Below, one piece after another: positions 42,312 through 52,597 of a stretch of DNA of 64,000 nucleotides (its first letter is position 1; each line of letters starts with the position of its first letter). The notes below the pieces were generated by a model. The model ran no database searches and was not told the DNA's origin. It saw only the letters and a program-made list of their open reading frames with translations. The translations under genes were made by a program, and so were the position numbers. Source of the DNA: Ralstonia wenshanensis (lineage in GTDB: Bacteria > Pseudomonadota > Gammaproteobacteria > Burkholderiales > Burkholderiaceae); NCBI RefSeq assembly GCF_021173085.1, contig NZ_CP076413.1, positions 2,604,001 to 2,668,000 of the forward strand. The letters run 5' to 3'.

Positions 42312-43451
42312 ATGCACATCGGCATCCCGCAGGAGACGCGGGCGGACGAGACGCGCGTTGCCGCGACCCCGGAAACGGTGAAAAAGTACGTGGCGCTTGG
42401 CCATCAGGTGACGGTGCAATCGGGTGCCGGCGTGGCCGCCGCCCAGCCCGACGACGCATATGTCGCGGCCGGCGCCAAGATCGGCACCGCGGCCGAGGCG
42501 CTTGGCGCGCAGATCGTGTTGAAGGTGCGCTCGCCGGAAGCCGCCGAACTGGCGCAGATGCAGCCGGGCGCGGTGCTCATCGGCATGCTCAACCCGTTCG
42601 ATGACGAGAACACGGCCCGCCTCGCTGCTGCCAACGTCACCGCGTTCGCGCTGGAAGCCGCGCCGCGCACCACGCGCGCGCAGAGCATGGACGTGCTCTC
42701 CTCCCAGGCCAACATCGCCGGCTACAAGGCCGTGATGGTGGCGGCCAACTATTACCAGCGCTTCATGCCGATGCTGATGACCGCCGCCGGCACCGTAAAA
42801 GCCGCGCGCGTGCTGATCCTTGGCGCCGGGGTGGCCGGTCTGCAGGCCATCGCCACGGCCAAGCGCCTGGGTGCCGTCATTGAGGCGTCCGATGTGCGCC
42901 CGGCTGTGAAAGAGCAGATCGAATCGCTGGGCGCCAAGTTCCTCGACGTGCCGTTCCTGACGGACGAAGAGCGCGAAATCGCGCAAGGCGTCGGCGGCTA
43001 TGCCCGTCCGATGCCGCCCGACTGGATGCGCCGCCAGGCTGAACTCGTGCACACGCGCGCAACCCAGGCCGACATCGTCATCACCACGGCGCTGATCCCG
43101 GGCCGCCGCGCGCCGACGCTGCTGTCCGAAGCCACCGTGCAGGCGATGAAGCCGGGCTCGGTCGTCGTCGATCTGGCGGCGGCGCAAGGCGGCAACTGCC
43201 CGCTGACCGAAGCTGACCGCGTGGTCGTCAAGCACGGCGTCACGCTGGTGGGCTATACCAACCTCCCGTCGATGGTGGCGGCCGATGCCTCTGCCCTCTA
43301 CGCCCGCAACGTGCTCGACTTCCTCAAGCTGATCATCGACAAGGATGGCGGCCTGAACATCAACCGCGAAGACGACATCGTGGCCGCCTGCCTGCTCAGT
43401 CAGGCCGGCCAGGTGGTGCGCGCTCCCGCAGCCACGAGCGCCGCCAAATAA
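42312..43451 (+). CDS. pntAA: NAD(P) transhydrogenase subunit alpha part 1, PntAA
   Basis: The soluble NAD(H)-binding domain I of proton-translocating transhydrogenase. The 379-residue protein begins [20 protein letters not shown], homologous to alanine dehydrogenase. It has the dinucleotide-binding [21 protein letters not shown] and [15 protein letters not shown]. It lacks membrane helices, which lie in the separate pntAB product, so this is the three-subunit type of transhydrogenase. The start at 42312 follows a strong GAGGAGAG ribosome binding site. panD lies between this gene and pntAB. Confidence 0.95.
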   Translation: MHIGIPQETRADETRVAATPETVKKYVALGHQVTVQSGAGVAAAQPDDAYVAAGAKIGTAAEALGAQIVLKVRSPEAAELAQMQPGAVLIGMLNPFDDENTARLAAANVTAFALEAAPRTTRAQSMDVLSSQANIAGYKAVMVAANYYQRFMPMLMTAAGTVKAARVLILGAGVAGLQAIATAKRLGAVIEASDVRPAVKEQIESLGAKFLDVPFLTDEEREIAQGVGGYARPMPPDWMRRQAELVHTRATQADIVITTALIPGRRAPTLLSEATVQAMKPGSVVVDLAAAQGGNCPLTEADRVVVKHGVTLVGYTNLPSMVAADASALYARNVLDFLKLIIDKDGGLNINREDDIVAACLLSQAGQVVRAPAATSAAK

Positions 43452-43533
43452 GAACGGAGACGGCGGCCTGCCGGACGTCACAACCCGGTGCGGTCGCCAG
43501 TGGCGATTTCATTTCTGTTTCAAGGAAAGCTTC

Positions 43534-43896
43534 ATGCAACGCAACATGCTTCGCGCCAAGCTGCACCGCGCGACGGTCACCCAGGCCGATCTCGACTACG
43601 AAGGCTCCTGCGGCATCGACGAGGACCTCCTCGACGCCGCCGACATGCGCGAATACGAAAAGATCGAGCTGTACAACGTCAACAACGGCGAGCGTTTCTC
43701 CACCTACATCATCAAGGGCAAGCGCGGCTCGGGCGAGATCTCGCTCAACGGCGCCGCTGCACGCCGCGCCCACGTCGGCGACCTGCTGATCATCTGCACC
43801 TATGCGCCGATGAACGAAGAAGAAGTCGCCAGCTACAAGCCCAAAGTCGTGCTACTGGGCGAGGGCAACAAGATCAAGGCCATCAAGGAAACCTGA
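43534..43896 (+). CDS. panD: Aspartate 1-decarboxylase PanD
   Basis: Makes beta-alanine from aspartate for pantothenate and coenzyme A. The 120-residue proenzyme begins [20 protein letters not shown]. It has the self-cleavage site Gly24-Ser25 in YEGSCGID, which creates the pyruvoyl cofactor. [20 protein letters not shown] is the typical C-terminal part. It lies between pntAA and pntAB with gaps of 82 and 71 bases, all in the same direction, an unusual location. Confidence 0.96.
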   Translation: MQRNMLRAKLHRATVTQADLDYEGSCGIDEDLLDAADMREYEKIELYNVNNGERFSTYIIKGKRGSGEISLNGAAARRAHVGDLLIICTYAPMNEEEVASYKPKVVLLGEGNKIKAIKET

Positions 43897-43967
43897 CGCG
43901 CCAGGCGGCCCGTGTCTGCATGACAGGGCCGCTTTGCACATCGACCAAGAAGCGAGGAGGAGCACTC

Positions 43968-44293
43968 ATGGAGCTGGTCAATCACACGGTGATCAATCTG
44001 ATCATCTTCGTGCTGGCGATCTACGTCGGCTACCACGTGGTCTGGACGGTCACGCCGGCGCTGCATACGCCGCTGATGGCCGTGACGAATGCCATTTCGG
44101 CCATCATCATCGTCGGCGCCATGCTGGCAGCCGGCCTGACGCAGACGGGTCTGGGTCGCACGATGGGCGTGGTGGCGGTGGCATTGGCAGCGGTCAACGT
44201 GTTTGGCGGCTTCCTCGTCACCCAGCGCATGCTTGAGATGTTCAAGAAGAAAGAGCCGAAGGCCAAGGGCGGCCAGAGCGAGGGAGCCAAGCA

Positions 44294-44297
<4 letters not shown>
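43968..44297 (+). CDS. pntAB: NAD(P) transhydrogenase subunit alpha part 2, PntAB
   Basis: A 109-residue membrane subunit of about three helices ([33 protein letters not shown], and [22 protein letters not shown]) ending in a basic tail. It corresponds to the C-terminal membrane part of E. coli PntA. Its stop overlaps the pntB start (ATGA at 44294-44297). The start at 43968 follows GAGGAGG. Confidence 0.95.
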
Positions 44298-45754
<1,457 letters not shown>

Positions 45755-45764
45755 AGCGGTGCAC

Positions 45765-45776
45765 TGACGGCCGTCA
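45765..45776. promoter_or_regulatory. Perfect 12-base palindrome after pntB
   Basis: TGACGGCCGTCA at 45765-45776 is a perfect palindrome without a loop, so it cannot fold well as RNA and may be a protein-binding site. It lies in the 150-base gap between pntB and the response-regulator gene, about 130 bases upstream of the latter. No regulator can be named. Confidence 0.3.
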
Positions 45777-45904
45777 ACGGGTCGTCAGGTCAGACGGGTT
45801 CCGCTTGCTCCCGGCGGCGGCAGACAGTAACGTAGTGAAAACGGGCAGCGCCGGCCACACCGGCCTTGCGCTGCACCCTGCCCTCTTCCGATTCCTCCCG
45901 ACGT

Positions 45905-46942
45905 ATGCAACAGGACAGCGCCCTGCCGGTCTATTTCCACCCTACCCTGACGGTGGTGGTCGACGACAGCCAATCGTTCGTGGAAAGCCTCGGGTTCCAG
46001 ATGGACCCATCGCGTGCGCTGCTGGCCTTCAATGATCCGGAAGAGGCGCTGGCGTGGCTGCGCCAGTGGCACTCGCTTCGCATGCCGGGCTTCCTGCCGG
46101 TGCGCGTCACCCACGATGATCTGACCTTCTCAACCGAGCGCCGCACCATCCAACTCGACGTCGACCGCGTCTACCGTCAGATTCACGAGGTCAACCGCTT
46201 CCTTCAGCCCTCGGTCATCGTGGTGGATTACTCCATGCCGCGCATGAATGGGCTGGAGTTCTGCGCCAAGCTCAAAGATCTGCCGTGCATGACGATCCTG
46301 CTCACCGGCATGGCCGACGAGAACATCGCCGTGCAGGGTTTCAACGACGGCCTGATCGACCGCTACATCAAGAAAGACAATCCGGCGATGGCGGAGCGGC
46401 TCAATGCGGAAATCGAAGCACTGCAGGTGCGCTACTTCAGCAACCTGTCGAGCACATTGCGCGATCTGCTGTCGCGCCACTCGTTCAGCTTTCTCTCGGA
46501 CCCGGCCATCACACGGCTCGTGCGCGAGCTGTCCTCGCGCTACCGCTTCATCGAGTACTACCTGTATCCGCACCCCGCCGGCGTCCTGCTGCTCACGGCC
46601 GATGGGCGCGCTACGCTCATGGTCATCGAGACCAACGCGAGCATGCTCACGCACCTGGAAAACGCCGAGGCGTACAACGCGCCCGATGCGCTGCTCAAGG
46701 GCCTGCACGACAAGCAGATCGTCCCGTTCTTCTGGCCCGGCGACGGCATGTACACCCCGGCCTGTGTGGAGTGGGAACAATATTGCTTGCCCGCGGAGGT
46801 ATGCCAGGGGCGCGAGCCGTACTACTACGCGCTGTTCGACATGCCCAGCCACCTGCTGCCGGCACAGGTCTACAGTTACACCCAGTTCCTCACCAACTAC
46901 AAACAAGATCCGGACGCGCTCACCGGCCGCAAATCACGCTGA
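45905..46942 (+). CDS. Atypical response regulator next to the phc operon (LqsR-like candidate)
   Basis: A 345-residue protein with a receiver domain of unusual shape. The acidic pair is D20/D21 (VVVDDSQ), the phospho-acceptor is D108 (VIVVDYSMP), and Thr134 (LLTGMAD) and a lysine in RYIKKD (156-157) complete the active site. The spacing from D21 to D108 is about 45 residues longer than in ordinary receivers, because of an insert at about 56-100. The C-terminal part (about 160-345) has no domain I recognise. It precedes phcB in the same direction. Legionella LqsR is a similar-sized orphan regulator linked to a PhcS-like kinase, so LqsR-like is my best guess. Confidence 0.7.
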   Translation: MQQDSALPVYFHPTLTVVVDDSQSFVESLGFQMDPSRALLAFNDPEEALAWLRQWHSLRMPGFLPVRVTHDDLTFSTERRTIQLDVDRVYRQIHEVNRFLQPSVIVVDYSMPRMNGLEFCAKLKDLPCMTILLTGMADENIAVQGFNDGLIDRYIKKDNPAMAERLNAEIEALQVRYFSNLSSTLRDLLSRHSFSFLSDPAITRLVRELSSRYRFIEYYLYPHPAGVLLLTADGRATLMVIETNASMLTHLENAEAYNAPDALLKGLHDKQIVPFFWPGDGMYTPACVEWEQYCLPAEVCQGREPYYYALFDMPSHLLPAQVYSYTQFLTNYKQDPDALTGRKSR

Positions 46943-47598
46943 GGTGGTGTTTCCGCTTTGCTCTGCACTGCGGGTTTCCGCATTGTGTGGGTCACATTGG
47001 GCAAGTACAATCGATTGCGTTATCCGGTAGCCATGACGTCAGAGCATGGCCCGGCTGAATCGCCCTGATGCATGCGTGGCATAGCTGCGGCATCATGGCG
47101 AACGAGGGTACCGGCATGCAACATTCGATACGGCGCCCCGAGTTCATTACTGTGCGGGATTCTCCTTGAGAGACGATTTGGGATGCAGCAGCGGGCCGCG
47201 CGTTCAAGCAGCGCGCGTTGCGGATGTCAGGGGAGTGCATCGTTCCAATCTGGTCATGGTTCACGGTTGCACGATTCCCGTTGCCACGCTGTTGATCGGC
47301 GTGCAGTAGAGGTGCCGCGGTAGCAGTGCTGAAGGCGCCGGCTGCAGTCGATCATCTTCCCCGATTTTCTCGGAGCGGGTTTGGGCGAGAGACGCCCGGG
47401 CTGGCGCGTATTGCGCACGGTCTGCGGACGGCTTCAAGCACGCTTTCACGACTGATGCGGCGGCATGCCCGGCAGTGTCGGCGGGGCGCGCCGTGTTCGC
47501 GGTGCCCGGATTCGCAGTTCGACTCCGAGTGCGCGGTTGTTGGAGTGAGCGTCCCGCTTGGCAGACGTTTTCCCTGAAGTCTCCGGCAAATTCGCACC
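46943..47598 (+). other. 656-base stretch without a convincing gene, before phcB
   Basis: No open frame here shows recognisable protein features. Two frames of about 80 codons (47072-47323 and 47326-47577) lack homology, have odd composition and look like chance. The stretch is unusually long for this gene-dense window. It could be a long 5' leader of phcB, host a small RNA, or contain regulatory sites for the quorum-sensing operon. A promoter-like sequence lies at its left end (46983-47011). The frame of phcB is preceded by an in-frame TGA at 47575, so the gene does not extend into this region. Confidence 0.6.
46983..47011 (+). promoter_or_regulatory. Candidate promoter at the start of the phcB leader
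   Basis: TTGTGT (46983-46988), a 17-base spacer and TACAAT (47006-47011). The -10 box is good (5 of 6) and the -35 weak (3 of 6). If used, it would give a leader of about 580 bases before the phcB GTG, or transcribe an RNA of its own. Confidence 0.35.
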
Positions 47599-49011
47599 GT
47601 GTACTCACCCAACCAAATCGATCCCGCGGTCAGCTTCCGTAACTCACAGGGTCAGCAGGTCCGCGGCACCATCATCACGCTGCAGCGGCGTGCCCTGGTG
47701 ATGGAGATCTACAACCCCTACTCGATCGTGCAGGTGAGCGAGGTGCTGTCCGAACTCGCGATCAAGATGGGGACGCGGCAAGCCTATCTCGGCAAGGCGG
47801 TGGTGATCAGCCTGGTGAACACCGGTCTGACCGCCGTCGTCTCGCTCACGCTGATCGACGAATGGCGCGAGCTGTCGGAAGTGGCCGACACGCCTGCCTC
47901 GGTGGGCGAAGAAGCGCGAACGTTCGTGCAGGAATGGCAGGAACGGTTCCGCATCCACCGCGACTACCAGATCGTCGTCAACGAGATGCGAGCCTTCCTG
48001 GCCGAAGTGTCGCGCTGGGTGGAACAGGTGGATCTGTCGAAGACATTGCCGCGCGAGGACAACAAGCTGCGCATGGATGTCTTCCAGGAGCTGGCCGAGC
48101 CGATCATGCTCAAGCTCAAGGGCTACATGGATGGGCTCGAATCGGAAGCAGGCAAGGTCGAGGCGGAGCTTGCGCCGGCGCATCGCACGTTTGCGCAAGC
48201 CGCGCTGCATCCGCTGCTGTTGCGCGCGCCGTTCATCTATCGGACGTACACCAAGCCGCTCGGCTATGCGGGCGATTACGAGATGGTCAACCAGATCCTC
48301 TCAGACCCGCGCGAAGGGCCCAACACGTACTTCCAGATCGTCAACGCCGCCTTCCTGCGCACGGATGTGGCGGAGGCGCACCGCAACCGCATCGACATTC
48401 TCGTGCAGTATCTGAGCGACCTGGCGGCCCAAGCCAAGGCGGCGGGCCGAACGTTCAAGGTGCTCAACGTGGGCTGCGGGCCGGCGGTGGAAATTCAGCG
48501 CTTCATTCAGCAGCATCCGGAACCAACGTTGCTGTCGTTCGAACTGGTGGACTTCAGCGAAGAAACGCTCGACTACACCCGCGAGCAGATGCGCCGTGCG
48601 ATGGACCGTGCGCGCAAGACCGTCACCGTCGATTTCGTGCATGAATCGGTGCATCAACTGCTCAAGCGCCGCATCACGGCCGACAGTCCGCAAGCCGGCG
48701 ATTGCGATGCGGTGTATTGCGCCGGCCTGTTCGACTACCTCTCGAACAAGGTCTGCCAGCGGCTGCTTGCCTACTTTGCTTCGCGCACGCGCCGCGGCGG
48801 TGCCATCCTCGCGACCAACGTTCACGGCAACAACCCGATGCGGTTCGTGATGGAACACGTGCTGGAGTGGTACCTCGTCTATCGCGATGAACCGCTGATG
48901 GCCGAGCTGCTGCCCGAAGGCTCGCACGACGTACGTGTCTATACCGACGTGACCGGCGTCAACGTATTCGCCCAGGCCAGCGTGGCCAGGCTTGCCACAT
49001 CCGCCGCTTAA
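47599..49011 (+). CDS. phcB: PhcB, SAM-dependent methyltransferase for the quorum-sensing signal (GTG start)
   Basis: A 470-residue protein. Residues about 10-90 resemble a PilZ-like beta-barrel (QGQQVRGTIITLQRRALVME). A SAM-methyltransferase domain follows, with motif I VLNVGCGP at 288-295 and ELVDFSEETLDY downstream. In R. solanacearum PhcB makes the 3-hydroxy palmitic or myristic acid methyl ester signal by methylating a fatty acid precursor. The only in-frame start after TGA 47575 is GTG 47599, with a weak ribosome binding site, which suggests low or regulated translation. It heads the phcBSRQ operon; phcS follows after 20 bases. Confidence 0.9.
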   Translation: MYSPNQIDPAVSFRNSQGQQVRGTIITLQRRALVMEIYNPYSIVQVSEVLSELAIKMGTRQAYLGKAVVISLVNTGLTAVVSLTLIDEWRELSEVADTPASVGEEARTFVQEWQERFRIHRDYQIVVNEMRAFLAEVSRWVEQVDLSKTLPREDNKLRMDVFQELAEPIMLKLKGYMDGLESEAGKVEAELAPAHRTFAQAALHPLLLRAPFIYRTYTKPLGYAGDYEMVNQILSDPREGPNTYFQIVNAAFLRTDVAEAHRNRIDILVQYLSDLAAQAKAAGRTFKVLNVGCGPAVEIQRFIQQHPEPTLLSFELVDFSEETLDYTREQMRRAMDRARKTVTVDFVHESVHQLLKRRITADSPQAGDCDAVYCAGLFDYLSNKVCQRLLAYFASRTRRGGAILATNVHGNNPMRFVMEHVLEWYLVYRDEPLMAELLPEGSHDVRVYTDVTGVNVFAQASVARLATSAA

Positions 49012-49031
49012 TCCGCTGCCCAGGAACACGC

Positions 49032-50360
49032 ATGGAGCCCATTACACATCGCGGATACCAAGCCGAGCTGAAGCAGTTCCGGCTCGTCTTCAGCCGCATG
49101 GCGGCCGTGACCGGCATCGTGCTGGTACTGGCAGGCGTCGGGCTGGACTACGGCATGTATGTGGACAAGCTCTGGCTGTTTGCCTCGCTGCGCGTCATCA
49201 CCTCGCTCATCATGTTCGGCGCGCTGCTTGTGCTGTATACGCGCTGGGGCGAAGAGCATGTGCAGAGCCTGACGTTCTTCTGGCTGATCTGTCCGCAGAT
49301 CATGATCTCGTGGATGATCTACGACACCGAGGGCGCCAGTTCTCCGTATTACTCGGGGCTGAACCTGGCGATCTACGCGGTGGGCATGGTGATGCCGATC
49401 GGCTTTCTGCAAGCCGTGCTATTCGGCACCTGCACGTATATCTTCTGGGTGATTGCGTGCACATTGCATCCGGGCGGCATCCAGTCGCGCGAAATCTTCA
49501 TCGTGCATTCGCTGTTCATCCTGTTCTCGATTGCGACGAGCACGCTGTACACGTACTTCAATGAGCGCGGGCGCTTCCAGCTTTTCCGGCTCAAGGAAGA
49601 AGTTGCACAGAAGAACGAGCAGCTCGCGCGGACCAATCAGGATCTCACCGACATCAAGGGCCAGCTTTTGCAGCAGGAAAAGATGGCCGCCATCGGCACG
49701 CTATCGGCGGGCCTGCTGCATGAGATCAACAACCCGGTCAACTTCTGCCTCATGGCGATCGCCGTGGCGCAGGAAGACCCGACCGCCAAGGGCAGCCCGA
49801 TGCTGCTCGAATGCCTGACCGATGCCAAGGAAGGCATGCAGCGTGTGCAGCACATCGTGTCGGACCTGAAGACCTTCGCCTACCGCAGCCCCGAGAAAGG
49901 CGAGGCAAATGCGCCGTTCCTGGCGGAAAAGGCCATTGACTCTGCCATCCGCCTGACCAGCCACGAGTTGCGCGGTGTGACCCTCGAACGCAAACTGCCG
50001 CCGGACACGCTTGTGCGCGGCGATGAGGCGGCCATCATCGGCGTGCTGATCAACCTCTTGTCGAACGCGGCGCTTGCCATGCAAAAGGTGCAGCGCGAGA
50101 ACCCCCGCATCGAGATTGCCGCCGAATGGATCGACAACCGCCTGCATGTGGTGGTGACTGATAACGGCCCTGGCATCTCGGAGAAAAACCTGTCGCGCGT
50201 GTTCGAGCCGTTCTTCACCACGCGCGATGTCGGCAAGGGCCTGGGCCTCGGCCTGTCGATCAGCTACAGCGTCATCCAGCGTCATGGCGGCACCCTGGCC
50301 GTGACGAGCCAGGAAGGCGAATGGGCGCGCTTCACGTTCGATCTGCCGCGCTCGGAGTAG
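49032..50360 (+). CDS. phcS: PhcS, membrane sensor histidine kinase
   Basis: A 442-residue kinase. About six transmembrane helices occupy residues 23-175, forming the presumed signal-sensing region. A linker helix follows, then the H-box with His230 (GLLHEINNPVNF), the N-box around LLSNAALAM, and the G boxes DNGPGISEKN and GKGLGLGLSIS. In Ralstonia PhcS senses the methyl ester signal and phosphorylates PhcR/PhcQ. The membrane topology resembles LqsS/CqsS-type quorum sensors. It lies 20 bases after phcB and seven bases before phcR. Confidence 0.92.
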   Translation: MEPITHRGYQAELKQFRLVFSRMAAVTGIVLVLAGVGLDYGMYVDKLWLFASLRVITSLIMFGALLVLYTRWGEEHVQSLTFFWLICPQIMISWMIYDTEGASSPYYSGLNLAIYAVGMVMPIGFLQAVLFGTCTYIFWVIACTLHPGGIQSREIFIVHSLFILFSIATSTLYTYFNERGRFQLFRLKEEVAQKNEQLARTNQDLTDIKGQLLQQEKMAAIGTLSAGLLHEINNPVNFCLMAIAVAQEDPTAKGSPMLLECLTDAKEGMQRVQHIVSDLKTFAYRSPEKGEANAPFLAEKAIDSAIRLTSHELRGVTLERKLPPDTLVRGDEAAIIGVLINLLSNAALAMQKVQRENPRIEIAAEWIDNRLHVVVTDNGPGISEKNLSRVFEPFFTTRDVGKGLGLGLSISYSVIQRHGGTLAVTSQEGEWARFTFDLPRSE

Positions 50361-50367
50361 ACGCATC

Positions 50368-51474
50368 ATGGACACCACGCCGGACACCGTCACCATCCTC
50401 TACGTCGACGACGAAGCGCAAGCCTGCAAATGGTTCGCGCGCACGATCGGCGCCGGCTACGCGGTGCTGACGGCCAACAGTGTCGAAGAGGCCAAGACCG
50501 TGCTGCGCGATTCGCACGAGCGCATCAGCGTGGTCCTGACGGACTTCCGCATGCCGGGCGGCGACGGCACCGAACTGCTGCGCTTCATCGATGCGGAATA
50601 CGGCGACATCGCCACCATCCTCGTCACCGCATATGCCGACAAGGACCTGCTGATCCAGGCCGTGAACACCGGACGCGTGTTCAAGATCCTGGAGAAGCCC
50701 TATCAGCCCGAAGACGTGCGGCGCTCGCTGCAGGAGGCGCTGGCACTGCGCCAGGACCGCCTCTTGCGTACCCAGCGCCTCATGGCAATCGACGAAACGC
50801 TGGCCTTTCTTGCGCACGAGCTGAACACGCCGCTGGCCGCCATCTCCAACTTTGCGCGCGGCATCCGCATGCGCGTAGACCAGACCGAACCCACGCCCGG
50901 GGCCCTTCCCGAAATCGGCCGCGCGGCCGATCGCGTGCAGGACAACGCGCGCTATTGCCTCTCGGTCATCGCCACGTTCCTGAACTCCGTGCGCAACACC
51001 TACGGCAAGCCCGGCACAGCGGCCACGCCCAACAGCGCGGGCGGGCTGATCCGCTCGTTGTTCGACACGTACCCGTTCACGAACGCGCAGCGCGAATGGG
51101 TGTCGTACCGCGTGGAAGACGATTTTCCGATCCAGACGCTGCCCAACTGCGTGATGCTGGTGCTCTCGTCGCTCACGAGCAACGCGTTGCAGGCGCTGCG
51201 GCACACCAATGCGCCGAAGCTTCAAATCGTTGCCAGCCGCGTGCCGGACACCGGCAACGCCCAGCACATGATCCGGATTGAGGACAACGGCCCCGGTATC
51301 GCGCCCGACGTCCTTGCTCGGCTGACCATCGACCCCGTGACAACGCGCGCCGAAGAAGGCGGCAACGGCATGGGCATGATTTTTTGTACGCGGATCATGC
51401 AATCGTTCGGGGGAGCGATTGCGATTGATTCTGCACCCAGCGCAGGCACGCGCGTGACTCTGACGTTCCCATGA
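50368..51474 (+). CDS. phcR: PhcR, receiver-histidine kinase hybrid
   Basis: A 368-residue protein in which an N-terminal receiver (Asp59 in VLTDFRMPGGDG) is followed by a soluble histidine kinase module. The H-box is AHELNTPLAAI with His150, the N-box is SLTSNALQAL, and the G boxes are EDNGPGIAPD and GGNGMGMIFC. The receiver-first order, without a transmembrane part, is the known PhcR architecture. It probably relays phosphate from PhcS to PhcQ. It is co-transcribed with phcS. Confidence 0.92.
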   Translation: MDTTPDTVTILYVDDEAQACKWFARTIGAGYAVLTANSVEEAKTVLRDSHERISVVLTDFRMPGGDGTELLRFIDAEYGDIATILVTAYADKDLLIQAVNTGRVFKILEKPYQPEDVRRSLQEALALRQDRLLRTQRLMAIDETLAFLAHELNTPLAAISNFARGIRMRVDQTEPTPGALPEIGRAADRVQDNARYCLSVIATFLNSVRNTYGKPGTAATPNSAGGLIRSLFDTYPFTNAQREWVSYRVEDDFPIQTLPNCVMLVLSSLTSNALQALRHTNAPKLQIVASRVPDTGNAQHMIRIEDNGPGIAPDVLARLTIDPVTTRAEEGGNGMGMIFCTRIMQSFGGAIAIDSAPSAGTRVTLTFP

Positions 51475-51556
51475 CAAGACCATCAACACTACGAACCACG
51501 CCGCACGTGATCCGCGCGTTCGCCGTATTGGCTGCATTTGCTATGAGGAGTGACGG

Positions 51557-52564
51557 ATGACCAATCCCGGGGGCAACGAGCCCAAGATCCTGTACGTGGA
51601 CGACGAGACATTGGCGCTGACTTACTTCGGCCGTGCCATCGGTTCACTCGCGCCGGTCGTCACCGCCACCTCGGTCGAAGAAGGCAAGCGCATGCTCGAC
51701 CAGCACGCCGCCACGCTGGGCGTGCTCGTGTCGGACCAGCGCATGCCGGGTGAACTCGGCAACGAACTGCTGCGCTACGCACGCGAGCGCTATCCACACC
51801 TCGTGCGCATCCTGACCACCGCCTACTCCGAAATCGAAGACACGGTTGAGGCAGTCAACCAAGGGCAGATTCACCGTTACATCAAGAAGCCGTGGGACAT
51901 CACCGCGCTGCGTGTGGAACTGAAGCAGGCGTTGGAGTTCTCCGATCTGCGCCGCGAGCGCGACGCGCTGCTGCGCGAGAAGATGACCGTACGCCAAAGC
52001 CAGACGCTCACGCATCGCATCGGCGCGCTGCAGACGCTGTACCTCGCGGTGTCGGGGCTGTCGTCGTTCAGCGCCGTCAACGATTACCTGCGCGCCGCAG
52101 CAGCCGTTGGCCTGCAATCGCCGGCACAGCCCGACTGGGCGATGAAGGATTACACCGAGCTGGTCGGCGAAGAAAGCCTGCGCACCGGCGAGTTCAGCCA
52201 CGCAGTGCGGCAGGCATATCTGGACTTGTCATCGCGCTTTGACAGCAAGCCCGCGGCGCAAGCGTTGGAAGTGCTGGCTGAGGTGCTTCACGGCAAGGTC
52301 TCGCCGTCGGGCAGCGATGCGGCGGCGGTAGTGGATCTCACCGCGCTGACGGAATTCCTGGAGGCGGCGTCCACGCACAAGGTGTCGGAATCGCATGCCA
52401 AGTGGCTGGCGTTCCTGCTGTGGCTCGACGGCAAAGGCTGGTCGCTCACGGCAGAGCGCGATGGCGCGACGGTGAAGCTGCGCCTGCTCGACAACCAGAC
52501 GCAACTCACGCCGGATCAACTCGCGGCGTGGATGGAGCATTTCCAGGATCTGCAGGCCGCCTGA
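51557..52564 (+). CDS. phcQ: PhcQ, response regulator of the Phc system
   Basis: A 335-residue response regulator. The receiver is complete: acidic pair in LYVDDET (12-18), phospho-acceptor Asp60 in VLVSDQRMPGELG, TTAYSE and the lysine in HRYIKKPWD. A coiled or helical linker (about 130-160) leads into a C-terminal region of about 180 residues with no DNA-binding motif that I can see, so output may be through protein contacts. In R. solanacearum PhcQ is reported to control phcB and most quorum-sensing genes. It lies 82 bases after phcR. Confidence 0.9.
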   Translation: MTNPGGNEPKILYVDDETLALTYFGRAIGSLAPVVTATSVEEGKRMLDQHAATLGVLVSDQRMPGELGNELLRYARERYPHLVRILTTAYSEIEDTVEAVNQGQIHRYIKKPWDITALRVELKQALEFSDLRRERDALLREKMTVRQSQTLTHRIGALQTLYLAVSGLSSFSAVNDYLRAAAAVGLQSPAQPDWAMKDYTELVGEESLRTGEFSHAVRQAYLDLSSRFDSKPAAQALEVLAEVLHGKVSPSGSDAAAVVDLTALTEFLEAASTHKVSESHAKWLAFLLWLDGKGWSLTAERDGATVKLRLLDNQTQLTPDQLAAWMEHFQDLQAA

Positions 52565-52597
52565 ATCGGGCCCGCAGTTGTCACACAACGCCGATGC

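Noticed and set aside
47072-47577. Two rightward frames of about 80 codons in the phcB leader
   Set aside because: Their translations are rich in Arg, Ser and Cys without any motif, and neither has a good ribosome binding site. I treat the region as non-coding.
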